A stretch of 64,000 nt of DNA from Armigeres subalbatus (taxonomy: Eukaryota > Arthropoda > Insecta > Diptera > Culicidae), in assembly GCF_024139115.2 (NCBI RefSeq), contig NW_026942458.1:1-64000 (forward strand), given 5' to 3'. Positions 11,640 through 24,124 of the stretch are shown here, in pieces (positions within the stretch are counted from its first letter, which is position 1; every line of letters begins with the position of its first letter). The notes beneath the pieces are model-generated. The model was not told the DNA's origin, did not search any database, and was given only the letters and a program-made list of their open reading frames with translations. The position numbers were made by a program, and so were the translations under genes.

Positions 11640-13330
11640 CCCACGTGAAGCGATATGTTTATGCGACATTGCTTCTCTCCTATCTATCGAGAATCTTTAA
11701 TAGTCAGTTGGTGTGCTCTGTGTTTCACGTATGACTCATCCAACTATACACATACACGGTCAATATTCAATTCAATTTGTTTCAGTAGAGTCGCCAAGTT
11801 ATAGTAGACGAAATTCTTATTTCTAACCGACCAAGAAAACATTCCTACGTTACTTCTATCATTCCATGGTAAAGAAAGAATAATTAGAGTCTTTTGGTCA
11901 GGAATGTCAACATTCTATACCGCCTTTCTCATGGGACTCATGCATGTTAGACGACAGGCATTCTGCCATCGTTGTGTTGTTGGGCTGTTTACGTGCCCCA
12001 GCAGTAGTGGAATGCAAATGACGGATTCTATATGCGAGACGTCTCGCCAAGGGTGTGGAATGTTTTAATCTACGAACTTTTCAACTCGTCACAAGCACAT
12101 AATTTATTCACGAGAGGCTCTTTCCGTCAGCTGATGACAGAGATTTGAAAACACCCATAGACGATCATAATCGTTTTGTTTGTGACTATAGGAGGACCTA
12201 CCAAAGATTGAAAGGCATTTCCCGCACAACAGTTGTCAAACTACAGCTACGATGGTGATACTGTGTCTAGTCGGATTCGGATGTGTAATGCATGCGATGA
12301 AAAGAACATTTTGATTAACGGAGAAAGGCGACATGAAATTGCTGTCAAACGCACCCACTTTTGTCGCATGGTGTTACCACGATGGTGTAGCTTGGTGATG
12401 ACAGTTAGACAGGTTAGACACACAGTGACTGTGTTGTAACTGAAAGAATGATATATTGGGTATTCACCTGAAAATCAAAAATAGAGCGCGTTTCGGAAAG
12501 CAACTCTCTCATACGCGACTACACGTTAAAGAGAAACATACCAATTCAATGTAAAAGGAAAAATGTGTTGATTTGCGGACCCTCCTATCAGCAGCCTATT
12601 AAACCACATTAATCGTTGTTTTGTTATTTAACGTAAGTTATATTGGCTCTTTATTTAGGAAGAAGAATCATTTCCTGCATGAACATTCAAATTTATAATA
12701 CTTTTTATTCATTTAGAAGGAATGGGTTGATTTTCGGTCAAGTTGAGTAACCTGTACGTTGTCGTGTTCGTATGTTGGATTATGTTGACGTCAATGCTCA
12801 TCAGAAAATTTCAATTCTCTCAAGAGTGCTGAGTGAATAAATAAATAATTAGTTTTATTCACGAATTCACAAATTTGCCATCTTAAATCGATTTCATCTT
12901 GCAGTTTGAACGTGTAATAAGCTTTTTTGAATCAGATGAGTCTTATAATATTGTAAACAGTAATCTCACTATCAAGACTCATCAATAAAACTAATAACAA
13001 AAATGTCATTCTGACAATTAATTCGGGTATCAGTCTCACGTCGCGTGTCGCACACGCGCGTTCCGATTTGGTGGGCGCGCTACAATAATATTCGATGGAA
13101 ATCGGCTCACGTCGATGATGTCAGTTATGATTACACATCAACGCCACATAAGTACGTGCGCTTTGCTCTGAAGAATATGTGGAGGATTGAACGTCAAGTT
13201 CCTGCAATACACTCAACAAGATAGAATTTACCATAATCCGCAATTAATTCTACGCATATTTTTATTTAAACAATCAGCGGAATTCTAGCCTAGACAGCCC
13301 AATTTTTCGCTAATGTATATTCGTTTTCTT
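11640..13330. other. Intergenic, nothing recognised
   Basis: Moderately AT-rich sequence with no supported gene. A GC-rich stretch at 13035-13085 with CGCGTG/CACGCG words was examined for an RNA gene and none was recognised. The frame 12233-12439 has no known motif. Confidence 0.4.
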
Positions 13331-13400
13331 ATTTTTGCCTTTCTGGTACAACAAAGTGGTACCAAAGGCTATCGTTTCGCTGCCAAAACGTACTTTATAT

Positions 13401-13646
13401 GGTCGGGGTTCAGCCAAAACACACCAAGCGCCAACGAAAAATAACCCATTTTTCTACCCAAACTTTCGTTTAGCAGATTTAATTGATCGCAAATCGTATC
13501 GGATATCCCTCAATCCAATAAATGAGGATATCCTATTGCAAATGTACGCTTGAATTGATATGAAACGATTTCTGTTGTCCTTATACGAACAAAATATCAC
13601 AAGTCAGTCAAAAAGCCGCTTGGTGCGTTTTGGTTGAAACCCGACC
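13401..13646. mobile_element. 246 bp MITE with 30 bp inverted ends
   Basis: The left terminus starts GGTCGGGGTTCAGCCAAAAC. The right terminus (13617-13646) is its inverted copy, with about 27 of 30 positions matching. The interior holds GGATATCCCTC and its inverse GAGGATATCC. A diverged interior copy is at 26478-26625. No target duplication is clear. Confidence 0.75.
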
Positions 13647-13659
13647 CGAAGAGAGCTCG

Positions 13660-14050
13660 TGGACCCAGAGTGCTATATCCCAATCGATTCAGCTCGACTA
13701 ACTGAGCAAATGTCTGACTGTTTGTGTGTTTGCACGTTGAAACAATTTTTCTAGTACTAAACCTCAACCGATTTTGCTACAACAAGTTGAATTCGATGGG
13801 GAATGTTTTCTTCTTGATCACTATTGATTTTATTTACGAGGAAAAATGTTTTGATGAGATTTGAATGTTTTAAAAATTAAAACTTAATCTTTTCGATGAA
13901 ATGGTTTTTTGTACAATTTGCATGGATTTTAAAATTTTGATCATCGGTATATAACAAAGTTGCAAAAAAATGAAAGCAAAAATGGAAGCAAAAAATTAAA
14001 TCAGAAAATTGATCAATTTTTGGCGAGACAAAGTTCGCCGGGTCAGCTAG
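13660..14050 (+). mobile_element. Helitron-like 3' end
   Basis: The stretch ends GGTCAGCTAG followed by T. A short hairpin, GGCGA-loop-TCGCC, lies about 10 bp before this CTAG. A hairpin just inside a CTRR terminus, with insertion before T, is the hallmark of a Helitron 3' end. The upstream body is AT rich and non-coding. The 5' TC end was not located, so the left boundary is approximate. Confidence 0.4.
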
Positions 14051-14077
14051 TCTTCTTCTTCTATTTCTATTATACAG

Positions 14078-14150
14078 GCCGGACTCGATTATCCGGAGTG
14101 TTGAAAAAAATTTCACTCCGGATAATCGAACCCTCCGGATAATCGAGCCA
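14078..14150 (+). repeat. Pogo/Tigger-like terminal repeat
   Basis: Three copies of a TCCGGATAATCGA-type word lie here in mixed orientation, the first as CTCGATTATCCGGA after TACAGGCC. Such words are typical of pogo/Tigger inverted termini, which insert at TA. No second end or transposase was found nearby. Confidence 0.45.
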
Positions 14151-14397
14151 TTTTTTGTTGTTGCTGAAAATTTAACTTTTGCTCAAATAATCTTTATTTT
14201 GGTTGTATAACAATAATAAAATATCCCGTTGGTCCGTTCATGCATTCTGACGTTAGAGGTGAGCGCCGATCCGAAAATCGTCGGCGGCAACGTTTGTCAT
14301 AATTTTGGTCAGCGATGGCTTGACGATTTTTTATTACGTTCATAACGTAAAGTTTTTTTTTTTGATATTTTAAGACATTACGGAAGAATCCTTTTTA

Positions 14398-14735
14398 TTT
14401 CCCCGGAAAATTCGGCCTTTTTCGGCCAAATTATCAGTTCGGCCGCATGATCTTCACCCGTGCGTCGCAAACCGTTTTTGACCTTATGTCACCTCGTCCG
14501 GCCAAGCAGCATCAAACGTTTTTTCGGCAGCTCGGGCAAACAACACCATTCGTTCATTTCGACCAAATGGTCCTTTTCTACCAAACGACCATCTAGGCCT
14601 TTTTGGCTAAATGACCTATTCGATTAGATGACTTTTCAGTCAAATGGCCTGTTAGGCCGAACAACATTATCGGCCAAATGATTTTATGCCAGTCGAGTTT
14701 CGGATTAATGACATATTCGGCCAAACAACAAACGT
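14398..14735. repeat. Degenerate GGCCAAATGACC short tandem field
   Basis: A word close to TTCGGCCAAATGACC recurs roughly every 20 bp with much variation (for example 14423, 14558, 14605, 14644, 14673, 14718). It looks like an old simple tandem array. The minus-strand frame 14593-14775 is made of this repeat. Confidence 0.6.
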
Positions 14736-14871
14736 CAAAACATTTGATTTCAACATGAAATTCTGTGGATTTCAACAGGAAATCCTTGGAAATTTACGCA
14801 GGTAATTCTTCGAGATACCTAAAGCAAATTATTTATAATTTTCCCAGGAAATTTCTGGAATTTGCATTGTT

Positions 14872-15082
14872 AGTGGCGTCCAGTCGTCTAAGCGCATTTG
14901 CAAGCCATGGAGTGTGAGTTCGATTCTCGCCCTAGTAAGGAGAGAACATTTCGTAAAGCGGAAAACGCTCCACATGTTCACTAGGTGCTGTGTGAATGTC
15001 ATGTCCGTTGTCTAATGCTAAGTGTTAAGTATTCAGTCTGTGCGAGCTCTGGTCAAACATAGTGATCCTGTCTTTCTTTCTT
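14872..15082 (+). mobile_element. tRNA-derived SINE
   Basis: An internal polymerase III promoter is visible. A box-A-like TGGCGTCCAGTCG is followed about 50 bp later by a good box B, GAGTTCGATTCTCGCC. A tRNA-unrelated body follows and ends in a TCTT-rich tail near 15075. The length of about 210 bp fits insect SINEs. Confidence 0.65.
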
Positions 15083-15539
15083 TAAAATTCTACAAAAAGA
15101 TCTTACTAATTTTTAAGGAAATTTACTCAGAATTTCAACGAATTTCAATATTCTTCAGAATTTTCATTAAAAGTTCTTAGTTTTTACGAAAAAAAATTTC
15201 GATTTTTGAACAAAAAAATGTAAGGAATTTTCAAGAAAAATAGCCTTTTCACGAGAAATCCTCTGGAGTTTCAGAGGTATTGCCATAAACTCCGGGAAAT
15301 CTGGAGGATCCCAAAAAATGAAAACTTCTAAATTTTATCGTTCAGCACCAAGATTTTTCTGATGCATTTGTTTTTGTATTATGAGTATGCACTTAATGTT
15401 GTGGCTTATACATGCTGTGGCCTTCCGAAAATTCCGGAACATTCGTGAAATAAAACAAAAAAATATGAATTTCATTGCATAGCACCATTTGACATTCTAA
15501 CAACGGAATTTATTTCATTTGATTTATGCAAATTAAGGC

Positions 15540-15724
15540 CTCTGTAGTACATAAAATTTGTCTATATTCAGCTCGGTCAGTATCTGCACGTCGTCAGCTT
15601 TGTAGTCCACGTAGGGACCTCAAATCGAATCACCTTGCTATCTGCGCACCTCGCCTCGCCTTCTTGTCCCCTGCGGATCCCTATCAGGAACCATTTTCAC
15701 CGGGTTACTGTCCTACATTCTGAG
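15540..15724 (-). pseudogene. RTE-type LINE C-terminal fragment
   Basis: Read on the minus strand, 15724-15600 resembles the last part of RTE ORF2 seen at 47860-48030, with RMxDSNPVKMV-like and GTRRRG-like words. Frames are broken. The tail continues weakly to about 15540. It is an old fragment without domains of its own. Confidence 0.6.
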
Positions 15725-15777
15725 CATGAAATTGTGTATGGATCATCTTGGCCACCGAGTGATTCTTTAGAAAATGA

Positions 15778-16110
15778 AAAGGGGCCGTCCAGAAACCACG
15801 TGGTCATATACGGGAGGGGGTTTGGAAAATGACCACGATAAACCACAAGGGGAGGGGGTGTTGCTCTCGAACCACGTGGTTTTTTTTAACACGAAAATTT
15901 TTGGTAAATAACAATAGCGATGTAAAAAATACAAATCATCAAAATTTAATGATTTAATCATTAAACGCAAAGCGCATCTTAGGGCCGATGCCCACGTAGC
16001 GTCTTTTCAACTCAGTGTTAAAAAGAATTTAGCATTAAGCATCGAGAAAACCCGGTAACGCAGCGTCGGTCGCAACGCCGATGCATATCTGAGTTATTTG
16101 GCCAACTTAG
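15778..16110. repeat. Unclassified interspersed repeat fragments
   Basis: 15780-15892 contains three forms of an ACCACGTGG/ACCACG word and two G-runs, a pattern common in mosquito non-autonomous repeats. 15980-16080 contains GGGCCGATGCCCACGTAGCG and a partly inverted ACGCAGCGTCGG. Boundaries and class are unclear. Confidence 0.35.
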
Positions 16111-16269
16111 CTTTAGATCCTATTTCCACAAAAAAAGTCTCAATTTTCACCAAAAAAAATTGGAAAGAAAAATGAAAAAATATTTTTTTTAAATTCCGCC
16201 GCAGATGGTTTTTGGCATCACGCCGCCGACACTTTTGCATCAGCGGACTACAGCTACAATTTTAAAAAC

Positions 16270-16690
16270 TGTTCATGTTTTTACAATAATTCAAGAAAAA
16301 TCTTCAAAAGAATGTCTTGTGGATATTCAGGAAAAATCCAGTAAAGAAATTTCCTGTAAAAACTTTGCCCTTACTTCATACAATCCTGATAAAGTGCTAG
16401 CATGTTTTTTGAACAATTCTCTCTGGAAAAATTTTGCTTGTAAATTTTGCTACAAATTGGTCATGAAAAAAAAAACATCTCCAGTGTAAATGCCGAAAAA
16501 AAATCCATGTGAATTCTGTCTGAAAATTCAAAACAGTCTCGTGGGAAATACATATAATTTTTGGTGGAAAAAAATGTTCATATTTTCATATTTTATTACA
16601 TTCTAATGAATTTCTTCGACAAGTTCTTCCGAATCTTCACCAGAAATTCTTTTTCATTTCCAAAATAAGTTTTTCGAACATTTTAGGGAG
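16270..16690. repeat. AT-rich degenerate repeat field
   Basis: Same loose GAAAATTC/GGAAATTT texture as 6790-9010; no gene or defined element seen. Confidence 0.4.
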
Positions 16691-16705
16691 TGCACTTCAA
16701 AATGT

Positions 16706-16982
16706 TCAGTCTCCAGTTAGCCTTACGAGCAAAGGCGTAGGATTGCCAATCCGGAGATGACGAGTTCGATTCTCGTTCCTGTCTAGGATGTTTTCGGTTT
16801 CAAACATTGTCGACACCCTAGGTATAATGTATCCTTCGTACTTGCTACACAAGATATATAATCGTACAATTGCTGGCATTTAAAACTTTCAATTTATAAC
16901 TGAGGAAATGCTAATAGAATAAACTAAGTTGAAAAGCAGACCAACTTCCAGTTGGAATATGGAGCCATAGAAGAAGAAGAAG
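16706..16982 (+). mobile_element. tRNA-derived SINE with GAA tail
   Basis: Box A (TAGCCTTACGAG) and box B (GAGTTCGATTCTCG) lie at the 5' end. The body includes GAGGAAATGCTAATAGAATA and CCAACTTCCAGTTGGAATAT. It closes with a GAA triplet tail (16968-16981). A diverged copy of the same family is at 42275-42510. Confidence 0.75.
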
Positions 16983-16989
16983 ACTTCTA

Positions 16990-18010
16990 AATTTTTCAAG
17001 AAAAAATCTTCTGAATTTTCATGAGAATTTAAATAGCCAATGCCACATGAAACACTTTGATATTACCGTTGATTTTTTGGTTTTTGGATTTTTGTTTTCA
17101 AATTTGGAATTTTGAAAAGAAATTTTTTACGCTCTTTGTGAATTCTATCACATTTTTTAAATTTTCCAAATATTTTTTTTATTCGAGGCATTATTTAGAA
17201 TTTCCACGGAAGAGTCTATGGATTATCTTCAAAAAATACTTTGGATTTTCAAAGAATAAATCTTTAGAATTCTCAAGGTTCGTGTTTTTTTAATTTGCAC
17301 CATAAATTCTTCCAAAATTTCATGGGAAATTCATTCTTCTTCGGAAAGTCATTTTGATTCCTTTGTAGGTTCAGCTAAACATTGCTTTTAATCTTTACCA
17401 TGCAAAGAAGCACAAGAAATGATTCAAAAATTTTAAGGAATTTTCACATCAGAAAATCTTTAAAATTTTGATTTAATTTTCTAAGGAATTCCTATTGGAA
17501 TTGCTTCTAAAGTACAACCTTCACAAGTACTACAAAAGTGCAATTTTTTTCGTTATTTCCACTTGTAAAAACATCGAAATATCCTCGGGAAATTCATTAT
17601 TGGTGTTTTAGATGAACTTTTTTTTCGATTTTCTACTGGAAAATCTTAGGAATTTCCATCGGAAATATTTTGGTATACTCCAAATAATTTCTTTTGAAAA
17701 TTAAAAAAAATGCTGAAAATTTCTAAGATTTTTTTTTGAAAAACAAAAAAAATTTCCATTGGAAATTTAGAAGAATTCCCTTTGAAGATTCATTAAATTT
17801 GCCCAGGATTTTGAAAAAAAATCTTTAGAGATTCTGTAAAAAAAGTAAGCTGGATTTTTTTTCTAATTTATACCGGAAGTTCTTCGGAATTTGATGTTTA
17901 TTGGAATTTTCATCGTAAATATGCATTTAGGATCCTTCTACGGATTCTTCTAGTTCTTCAAAATTTCTACCGAACCTTTATTAGGAACTCTTTAAATTTT
18001 TCGATCAATA
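16990..18010. repeat. AT-rich degenerate repeat field
   Basis: A kilobase of GAATTTTC/GGAAATT-like words without a constant period. Frames such as 17057-17293 are low-complexity and not genes. Confidence 0.45.
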
Positions 18011-18019
18011 ATGCACAAA

Positions 18020-18830
18020 ATTCTAGTAGTGCGTATGAAAAAGGTTATGACATAGAGAAGTTTGCATTTAAAAAATCAACATGAAATTCTAAATAAAATG
18101 CTTTTTAAATTCATAAAAGGGTCTTAGAACTAAGAAGAGTCCGGCGATATGAAAAAAGTGGCAGTGTTCCAGAAAAAAACACTCCAATTCCTAAAACAAT
18201 CTAGGGTAATAAATAGTGTTATAATAACGATTGAAATTGAATTCCAAAACAAATCTCAACCCTTTCAGGACGGATGGGTCATATATGTCCAGCGTTTTAG
18301 ATTGTCTATTAAATCACAAAGAGAGCTAGACCACCATTTTCTTCAGTAAAATTGTTCATCTAGATATTGGTTTTACAGAAAAAAATATGGGAGCTCAAAT
18401 TTGACTGACCCTGAAAACTCAGTTATCCGAAACTTTGGGAAGATTTCGATTCTAAGAGCATGCAAATGAAGTTGAAATGTTTGAATCATTCTGAACACTC
18501 ACATAAGATGGGTCATCCTGAACGTTAAGCCAGTGATTGCTCTCAAGTTCAGCCCACGACTTCTCGGATGATCAATCATGACATTTGTAATGTCCTCATC
18601 ATCGGTATGTACCCAATCCGATGAAATAAGCATATGATCCTAATTTCCATTAACATGAGATCTAAGAGACAAGGTACCCAAAATTTTCTTGAGTCAACAT
18701 CAAGCTGCACAATGACTATGCCTTTTTTGTAGGGCCTTAGAAGCACTGGGTTCACGGACTTGAATGATTAAGTAGTTCAAACATTACGACTTCCAGGACG
18801 TTTTTTGAAACCTAAAAGTTTTGTATAACC
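18020..18830. other. Intergenic, nothing recognised
   Basis: No motif, RNA pattern or repeat boundary that I can support. Frame 18149-18349 is rich in Lys and Gln and lacks known domains. Confidence 0.4.
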
Positions 18831-18834
18831 TAAG

Positions 18835-18985
18835 TCGAGTCAAGTACGAAACACTGAAGACGACCTTACTGTTGAGGTCGAAATACGTATCTGGCAAGGT
18901 ACAATCAAGTGGTGAAATTAAATGGGAAGGTACAAGCTCGTCTTATGACAAGTAAAGACATTCCATTAAAAAGCTCAACATAATT
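18835..18985. repeat. Palindromic interspersed repeat, partial copy
   Basis: Contains the half-unit of the 7557-7744 family: GACCTTACTGTTGAGGTCGA, then a CAAGTGGTG word and CTCGTCTTATGACAAGT. Only one arm is present. Confidence 0.65.
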
Positions 18986-18989
18986 TTTT

Positions 18990-19550
18990 TAACTAAAAAG
19001 TCTGTAGTAGCTTGTACAAATAACAATTGTCATATCAACCCAATGGACCTAATGGGATATTATATCATACATCATTCATAATTTGGTTAATTGGATAAAT
19101 CGAATGATCCGAACTCCAAAATGATAATTGATCTATAATACATTCATTCTTCTATGAGTCGCTTATGAAAGGACCATTGACTGAAGCAGGGTTGCTGTGG
19201 CTCTTCTTCGCGAGTGGTAATCTTTGCCTCTTCGCGAGTCATCATTCGGCCACATTCGTTTTTCCAACGACTCGCTGCGAATGGTATTCGAATCGGCGAA
19301 TGATTAGACCATCGAGTGAACAAAAACATCAAAAGGAATGAACTCAAATACTTGCCACTCGATGGTTGTTCGGATCTTCTTTCTGCTGTTCATTCGTGTG
19401 CCTCATAGCGACGGCGATTGTTATTCGCAAAGTCGAAGTCATAATAGACAACAGCATGCTTACGCATATACACACCCGTACGATGGCGATATGCGCCTAA
19501 GCTGTTAACGTTCGTTGGGATTTAATTTGAATGATGTTTGAATGCTTATG
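18990..19550. other. Intergenic with unexplained CG-containing block
   Basis: 19140-19450 is less AT rich than its surroundings and repeats TTCGCGAGT, CACTCGATGG and ATTCG words. A weakly similar block is at 26840-27060. It may belong to a transposon 5' region. No frame shows a known protein. Confidence 0.3.
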
Positions 19551-19554
19551 TTAA

Positions 19555-20699
19555 CCCTTTATAAGGCAGACGAATCTAAATAATAAATTAACAAAAACAA
19601 CAATAGGATACAATGTTAACATGGTAATAAACTTAAATGTATGATTGTTATACATTAAACAGTTCAGAAACATTGAAAAATTGGTGGCAATATAGTTGCC
19701 ACTGCCCGGCAAGCGGGAAAACAGGCAACAACAAAAATAAACAAAAGATTTTTAAAAATTAGGTTTTACGTAAAACCAGTCAAATCAAGGCACGTTACAT
19801 TTTTTGGTGAAGAGTCCTAGTCGGAAAACGCATTATGGGTAGACATTTTTTTTTCGCTTTCGTTCCCAAGGGGGGGGGGGACCCTTGGGAAAAAACCACA
19901 ATTTCGTCAAAAAATCAAAAACCAAATAGGCTAGATGTACCAGTTGTGGCTACAGCACCAGTTGTCGCACTAGTGCTTTATATGCCAAATGGCCAATCAA
20001 ATCATCGCAAACCAAGTTCATATCGATAAAGCATATTCATATGATACGCTAAAACCTTTGATCTCCTCCAAAATAAGCAAAGCATAATTGTAAAAATTGA
20101 TTTTGCTTAATTTTTTAAGTCCTTTGCACCAGTTGTCGCACTAGTGTTCCCTATTCGGCCTGTCCCATAAGAAAACAAAGGGATTTGCCAAATAAGGAAC
20201 CAAAATTAAGAATAGTGCCACAACTGGTGCATGCGTTCCTATTATGGATTAATCAATTTTGATGATTATAACACATTTTATTATGGTTTTCACAGCTGTT
20301 CTAAGGAGCAGGAAGTAAAACCTTTCACTTGATATATAAAGTCCACCTACATGCCTTTTACTTATTTAAAAAAAAATAGTTGTTCTTATGTATGGCGACA
20401 ATTGGTATACCCACCCTATACAGAAAGGCAAAGCTTTTTTCACGCTAATCACGTAATAATCTAACACAGAAGATTCAAAAAAATAATACCAACGGGAAAA
20501 AATATATCTTTGTTGTTTTTTTTAACGAATTAGTTCTCAAATTGAATTTTAATTTTTTTTATGGTTCAAATTCATCTGGTATGTTACTAGGAAGCAAATA
20601 AAGCCATTACATGGGAAATAATAAGTAGAGCTCTTGTTAATAAATAGAAAGACATATAATTAGTTGGTGGCAATATAGTTGCCACTGCCTTATAAAGGG
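19555..20699. mobile_element. piggyBac-type MITE flanked by TTAA
   Basis: The termini are CCCTTTATAAGGCAG (19555-19569) and its exact inverse (20685-20699), and TTAA lies immediately outside both. TTAA target sites and CCC...GGG ends identify the piggyBac superfamily. The 1145 bp interior has no transposase. Inside each end (19682-19704 and 20664-20687) lies the same block with the perfect palindrome GTGGCAATATAGTTGCCAC, a plausible transposase-binding site. A further CACCAGTTGT family of repeats with inverted copies (19935-20233) is nested in the middle. Confidence 0.85.
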
Positions 20700-20703
20700 T
20701 TAA

Positions 20704-21730
20704 GTTTCAATAAGCATATGAATAATTATTGTAATAAGCAATGAATAATTATTGATTAATTCAGTTGACTTTAATTGTACTGTAATTGTTTCCCCATTTT
20801 ACATTTTACAAATTGAATGAAGGTGTTAAAACGATTAATTTTTTTAGACATGTTTTTTAGACATTTTGTAGACATTATCCCAGTAAGGTATAACATATTT
20901 TATGTAATGTATTGTCTTGCTTAGAGAAGTCATCCATACATCTGATGGTTGCATCAATCCTTTATCGAAAAATTGCGTGTTTTTTTGAAAAGTGCTTCAC
21001 AGGTACAAAATAAATGTTCCGAATCATCCATGTCCGTTTCACATAAACGACATGTATCATCTAAAACTTTACATGTTGTTTGAAATAATATTTATTTGGG
21101 CAGTTTCCTGTTAACAAACCGCAGAAGTTGTTTAAATCTTTTTTAGATATGCTTAGATGTTTTTGAGTAACAGTTAACATAAACTTTTTAGATTATCCTG
21201 CTGTTATTGTTTTTCTCAGATTTCATCAATCACATTTTTTCTAGTTCTTCAGTTCCATTTCAAGGGTACATTTTGAGGCCCACAAAATGTATCTCGCCGA
21301 ATACTTTATCATCTGATTTGATATTCTCCATAATGCGTATTAGATTATGAACCAAATTTTGTCGCAAAATAAATTCCTTTTAGCCAATTTTATGCAATTT
21401 CAGGGTTCATTTCAGCAATGGTTTTTTCTATAGATACAAAAAATCTTACTTATTGACATCTATCTGAGAAATGGACTAACGTGAAGAATAGGACTAACTA
21501 ATCTACTAAAACAGAAAAGTGTGATAATTTCAGTGAAATATAATGGAGTATTTTTAATATCATTTCTGGATGGCGCATATTATCCTGCATCGTGCATTTA
21601 AGACGAACATACACATTTTTAGTATCGTTTTGACTCAAATCCCGAACAGACTCATATTTCGAACACTCGTTACATGAAGTTTAACATTTCATAAACATGT
21701 TTAACATATACATTAGAGTGGGGCGTCATG
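20704..21730. other. Intergenic, AT rich
   Basis: No supported gene, RNA or bounded repeat. Confidence 0.4.
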
Positions 21731-21734
21731 GTCA

Positions 21735-22560
21735 TTTTTTCAAATCAATGGTTTTTCGAAGCTATTCTGGGTTCTGAAGAACTGTGCAGAATTTGGGACC
21801 GATTGGTTGCTTCCTCGCTTTCCGCATCGCGTTTGAAGTTTGTATGGAAATTAGTATGGGAGAACGTATATTTTTGCATTTCTACTACTAGAGGTTTCAG
21901 TTCATCGTAAACCAAGTGGCACATTGCGTTAAAGTATAACCCAAAGGATGCCGAAAAACTTTGCTGAAGAAGGCACGTTGCTGGAACGTCCACGAAAAAA
22001 GTTATAACGCTTCGAAGATTGAGTGTTCAAACCATATGCAAAAAATCGTTTATTCTGCCAGCACTGCCGAACTACGTAGACCAATAATTTAACTGAGTGT
22101 TATTTCAAAATAATTGATCTTATAGGGCTTTAGAGCTAATGGGAGCTATCCGGAATCATTTCACAAAGAAAAAAATCCGACAAGAAGGAAGATGGGTTTT
22201 GCCCTTCGATAACCATAGGTCGTCCGGTAGTGCTGGCAGAAACATTGATTTCTTGCATATGGTAGGAACAATCAATTTTTGAAACGTAATAACATTTTTT
22301 GTAGACCTTCCAGCTATGTACCTTCTTCGGCAAAGTCTTTCGGCATCTTCCAGACTATATGCTAACGCATTGAGTCACGTGATTGATGATAAATTGAAGC
22401 CGCTAATAGCAAAAATGTAAAAAAGTACGTTTTCCCATACTAATCTCCATGTAAATTTAAAACGCGATGCGGCATGCGAGGTCGCAACAAATCGAGCCCA
22501 TATTTTGCACAGTTGATTGGGGTCCCAAAACGATTCAGAAAAACCTTGATCTCTCTTGAT
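21735..22560. mobile_element. Foldback element with 330-350 bp arms
   Basis: The left arm (about 21745-22085) and right arm (about 22210-22550) are diverged inverted copies. Shared words include CGCATCGCGTTT, TTAGTATGGGA, GATGCCGAAA and TCTGCCAGCACT in the same order on opposite strands. The spacer is about 125 bp. The frames 21728-21910 and 21745-21993 lie inside the arm and are not genes. Confidence 0.8.
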
Positions 22561-22953
22561 TTTGTTTTTGTTGCTTAAATAAACGATTTTTCTCGGTAGT
22601 GGTGTTCGGAATTCAAATCAAAGTGATCGGATTTTGAGACAATTTTCACTATAAGTGTTCGACATTTGAAACAACATTCAGCACTGATAGTTACAATCAA
22701 TAAATAATGAATATCTAGCGCTTATATTACAGTTCTATTCATTCGCTACCCGATGGAAACAATTGATCTATTATTGTATTTTAATGCAAGTGCCACAAAG
22801 ACCTCCAAAGTAAGAAAAGCGCAAGTTGTAGTCTTCTACAAAGTTGTTAGGGTGGTGAGATTCATTGTGATGAAGCTCAGTTTGAAATTCAGCTACTGGG
22901 AGGTACACTGATGTACAAGGAAATATCTGATATGTTAGATATTTTGAAATCAG

Positions 22954-23190
22954 TCAGTTGCAAAAAGGACAGTTGGCATGTTTCAGAACAATTTCACAGA
23001 ACATTGTACGATGATTAAATGAATTTTTCCTCAGCTTTCGACTGATGTATTAGAAGCTAGATTGTGTATTTTTGGATTTATTGAGCGAATCTAATCAGTC
23101 AAAAACTATATAAAAGTTCATTTAATCATCGTACAATGTTCTGTGAAATTGTTCTGTGATATACCAACTGCCCGTTTTGCAATTCTGAGC
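22954..23190. repeat. Inverted repeat with a 40 bp identical core
   Basis: A stretch of about 40 bp around CATTGTACGATGATTAAATG (22986-23025) occurs again exactly inverted at 23118-23157. Weaker similarity extends outward on both sides through AGTTGCAAAA/TTTTGCAATT words. It is probably a palindromic MITE. The exact ends are not visible. Confidence 0.7.
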
Positions 23191-23199
23191 TTAATCGAG

Positions 23200-24120
23200 C
23201 AATCAGAAACAAATTCCAGCTCAAATGAGTGCTGAAGGCGTATTTCCCTATATATTTTGGCTGAAATCCTCATACAAACTTAAGATCAAATGCCCCAGCT
23301 TATGTAACAAGCCATTGAGCTGAAATTTTGAGAGATTGATTTTCTCAAGCAAAGACACAATCTTGGGGGGTGACCCGTGGGATTCGACAACTTTTTGTTT
23401 CCTGGGCCAGTCTAATATATATAAGTTTAACTATCTTCAAATCTAAAAAAAATTGATAGTCTCATCAGCTTGTAACTGCCTGTGAATATGCAACACTGTG
23501 TTGTATACGATTTCTTCAATTTTAAATCACTCAGAAAGTTGTCTTATTTTATGAAGTTGTTAAAATAAACAAAACAGTCATCTTGAAGACTATTCTGGAA
23601 TTTACGAGTTCATATAACATATTATTTCACTAGTTCATTCCCGAATTGCGGAAACGTGTCTATGCTTAAATTTGCTAATCGACTGTATCGATGTAATGGT
23701 TGCCTAATCAATAGGCTAGATTCATCGATCTGATTTGTATATTCTTGTCCAAGCAAAAGTCACTCCACCTTCCATAAGTTTCTACCCAAATACTTTGGAT
23801 GCTGGGCAATTTTAAGGTTTGGATCGCCCTGTGTAAAGGGTCTGTCAGACAGTAGAAGTTCAGAATCTTTTTAGCATGGATCTGTGCACCATGGAAAGAG
23901 AAATTCGAAGAGCGGGAAATGTTTTACAGCCAAGTAACTGCAAAATAATTTAGCTTATGGGATTGATTTCATAATATCCCGCCACTCGCTTGAGAGCAGG
24001 AAAGCGGCTTTATCCGCAGCACCCAGATGTGAACCAATGGGATATCATATCATCATTCTGTACAGTGCAGTATTAAACTTTCACAGAATTGAACACTTTG
24101 GGTAGCTCTTTGAATTTGTC
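23200..24120. other. Intergenic, nothing recognised
   Basis: No coding pattern, RNA gene or bounded repeat found. Confidence 0.4.
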
Positions 24121-24124
24121 GTTT

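Noticed and set aside
19835..20029. 64-codon frame with G-run
   Set aside because: Lies inside the piggyBac-type MITE and is built on a CCCAAGGGGGGG hairpin.
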